Source of the DNA: Thermoprotei archaeon
GTDB taxonomy: Archaea > Thermoproteota > Thermoprotei_A > Sulfolobales > WANQ01
DNA length: 5,054 nucleotides
Reading direction: 5' to 3'
NCBI GenBank assembly: GCA_027038805.1
Contig: JALWGO010000052.1
Coordinates: 1-5,054 of the forward strand
Positions 4,632 to 5,054 of the stretch are shown in pieces. Made by a program: the position numbers and the translations under genes. Position 1 is the first letter of the stretch, and every line of letters begins with the position of its first letter. A model generated the notes under the pieces. It did not search any database. It was not told the origin of the DNA and saw only the letters and a program-made list of their open reading frames with translations.

Positions 4632-4644
4632 TAATATATTTTTA
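4632..4644. promoter_or_regulatory. TATA region between the sRNA and the rightward gene
   Basis: TAATATATTTTTA is readable as a TATA box in both directions. Rightward it predicts a start near 4662, giving a leader of about 43 bases to the gene at 4705. Leftward it predicts a start near 4611, about 12 bases ahead of the C box of the sRNA at 4599, so the sRNA would need slight 5' trimming. The HTH/PRTase gene could be transcribed from the same start. Confidence 0.45.
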
Positions 4645-4704
4645 GAGGGGATGAACGAGGTCTTAAGTCCCGAGCGATGAAGAAGAACCCCACGCGGTGA
4701 CCCT

Positions 4705-5054
4705 ATGCATATCGACATACATTATGTAATCTCTGAGATTATCGAACCTTTCAGTGATCCTAAGGATATGTTTTGGTGTCTAGAGCTAGCGAAACATGAG
4801 GGGAAAACTCTAATAACCTTATCATATAAATGTAATGGTAATTCTCCATTAAACATCAAACTTAAGATAATCCCATACACGGAAACAGTATTAGACATTA
4901 CATTGTGTATCCCCAATACAGCAGAACTCTCAAAAATAGGTAATCTTCTATTAGAAACAAAAAATACGGATACCGAAGTCGTATTTGATAAAACAAGTCT
5001 CTGCATCTATTTTAAAAAACAAAAATTGAGAAAAGCCTTAAAATACATCTTAAA
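4705..5054 (+). CDS. Unrecognised protein, 3' end beyond the window
   Basis: An open frame from ATG at 4705 to the window edge, 116 codons with no stop, so the C-terminus is missing. The start has a strong GGTGA ribosome site (4696-4700) 4 bases upstream and a TATA element at 4632-4644. The protein begins MHIDIHYVISEIIEPF. It then shows alternating strands and helices (KTLITLSYKC at 34-43, LNIKLKIIPYTETVLDITLC at 49-68, a helix AELSKIGNLLLETK at 73-86, EVVFDKTSLCIYFKK at 91-105). It is rich in Lys, Ile and Leu with cysteines at 25, 43, 68 and 100, and has no signal peptide or obvious catalytic motif. I assign no function. The opposite-strand frame over this stretch (4722-5006) has no start signals and looks like an artefact. 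Confidence 0.72.
   Translation, partial: MHIDIHYVISEIIEPFSDPKDMFWCLELAKHEGKTLITLSYKCNGNSPLNIKLKIIPYTETVLDITLCIPNTAELSKIGNLLLETKNTDTEVVFDKTSLCIYFKKQKLRKALKYIL

Noticed and set aside
4651..4680. Tiny frame ATG AAC GAG ... TGA (9 codons) preceded by AGAGGGG, a possible upstream leader peptide.
   Set aside because: It lies upstream of the predicted transcript start near 4662 and has no other support.
4647..4703. Possible second plus-strand C/D-box RNA (GGGATGA, CCGA, GCGATGA, GTGA) in the leader of the gene at 4705.
   Set aside because: Every box deviates from consensus, guide gaps are too long (15 and 17 bases), the D'-C' gap is 2 bases, and the would-be D box is the ribosome site GGTGA. The predicted transcript start near 4662 would also cut off the C box.
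4722..5006. Minus-strand frame of 94 codons at the right edge.
   Set aside because: The overlapping plus-strand frame from 4705 has a strong ribosome site and TATA box, is fully open and has typical codon use; the minus frame has none of these.
1..5054. CRISPR arrays, tRNA or rRNA genes, transposases and attachment sites.
   Set aside because: I saw no regularly spaced repeats, no tRNA T-arm signature with a cloverleaf, no mobile-element motifs and no long direct repeats.

Overview
The window looks like chromosomal DNA of a hyperthermophilic archaeon of the Thermoproteota (Crenarchaeota), probably close to the Desulfurococcales. The evidence is AT-rich DNA with heavy ATA and AGA codon use, an archaeal sliding clamp (PCNA), a crenarchaeal-style AbrB-ACT regulator and a DUF72 protein. 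TATA boxes sit about 25 bases ahead of starts, several starts carry GGTG-type ribosome sites, and GTG and TTG are used as start codons. Compact C/D-box guide RNAs are also present, and the two guides of one of them match 16S rRNA as remembered for Crenarchaeota. The order-level placement is an inference.

Layout. At 10-399 (-) is an unrecognised 129-residue protein, divergent from PCNA (475-1236, +). The two share one symmetric promoter region. PCNA converges on a small eight-cysteine protein (1277-1525, -), with an inverted repeat between the two stops. At 1578-1669 (+) is a GC-rich structured RNA with a textbook kink-turn; it does not overlap any convincing gene and I could not assign it to a family.

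From 4522 down to 1684 everything reads leftward. The order is an HTH/phosphoribosyltransferase-like regulator (3785-4522), an AbrB-ACT regulator (3230-3646, GTG start), a metallo-beta-lactamase-fold protein (2471-3181, TTG start) and a DUF72 protein (1684-2466). The last two are 4 bases apart and surely cotranscribed. The HTH/PRTase gene is flanked on both sides by C/D-box sRNAs on its own strand, at 4550-4599 in its leader region and at 3711-3767 just past its stop. At the right edge an unrecognised gene starts at 4705 (+) and runs off the window.

How the parts fit. Two themes recur: information processing (PCNA, guide RNAs, a probable L7Ae-binding RNA) and small-molecule-sensing regulators (an ACT domain and a degenerate PRPP-type fold) upstream of two putative enzymes. 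The points most worth checking are the kink-turn RNA, the guide RNA predicted to methylate two nearby 16S positions, and the metallo-hydrolase whose HxHxDH metal motif has lost its Asp. All promoters, guide targets and structures were read by eye; no alignment or folding program was run.
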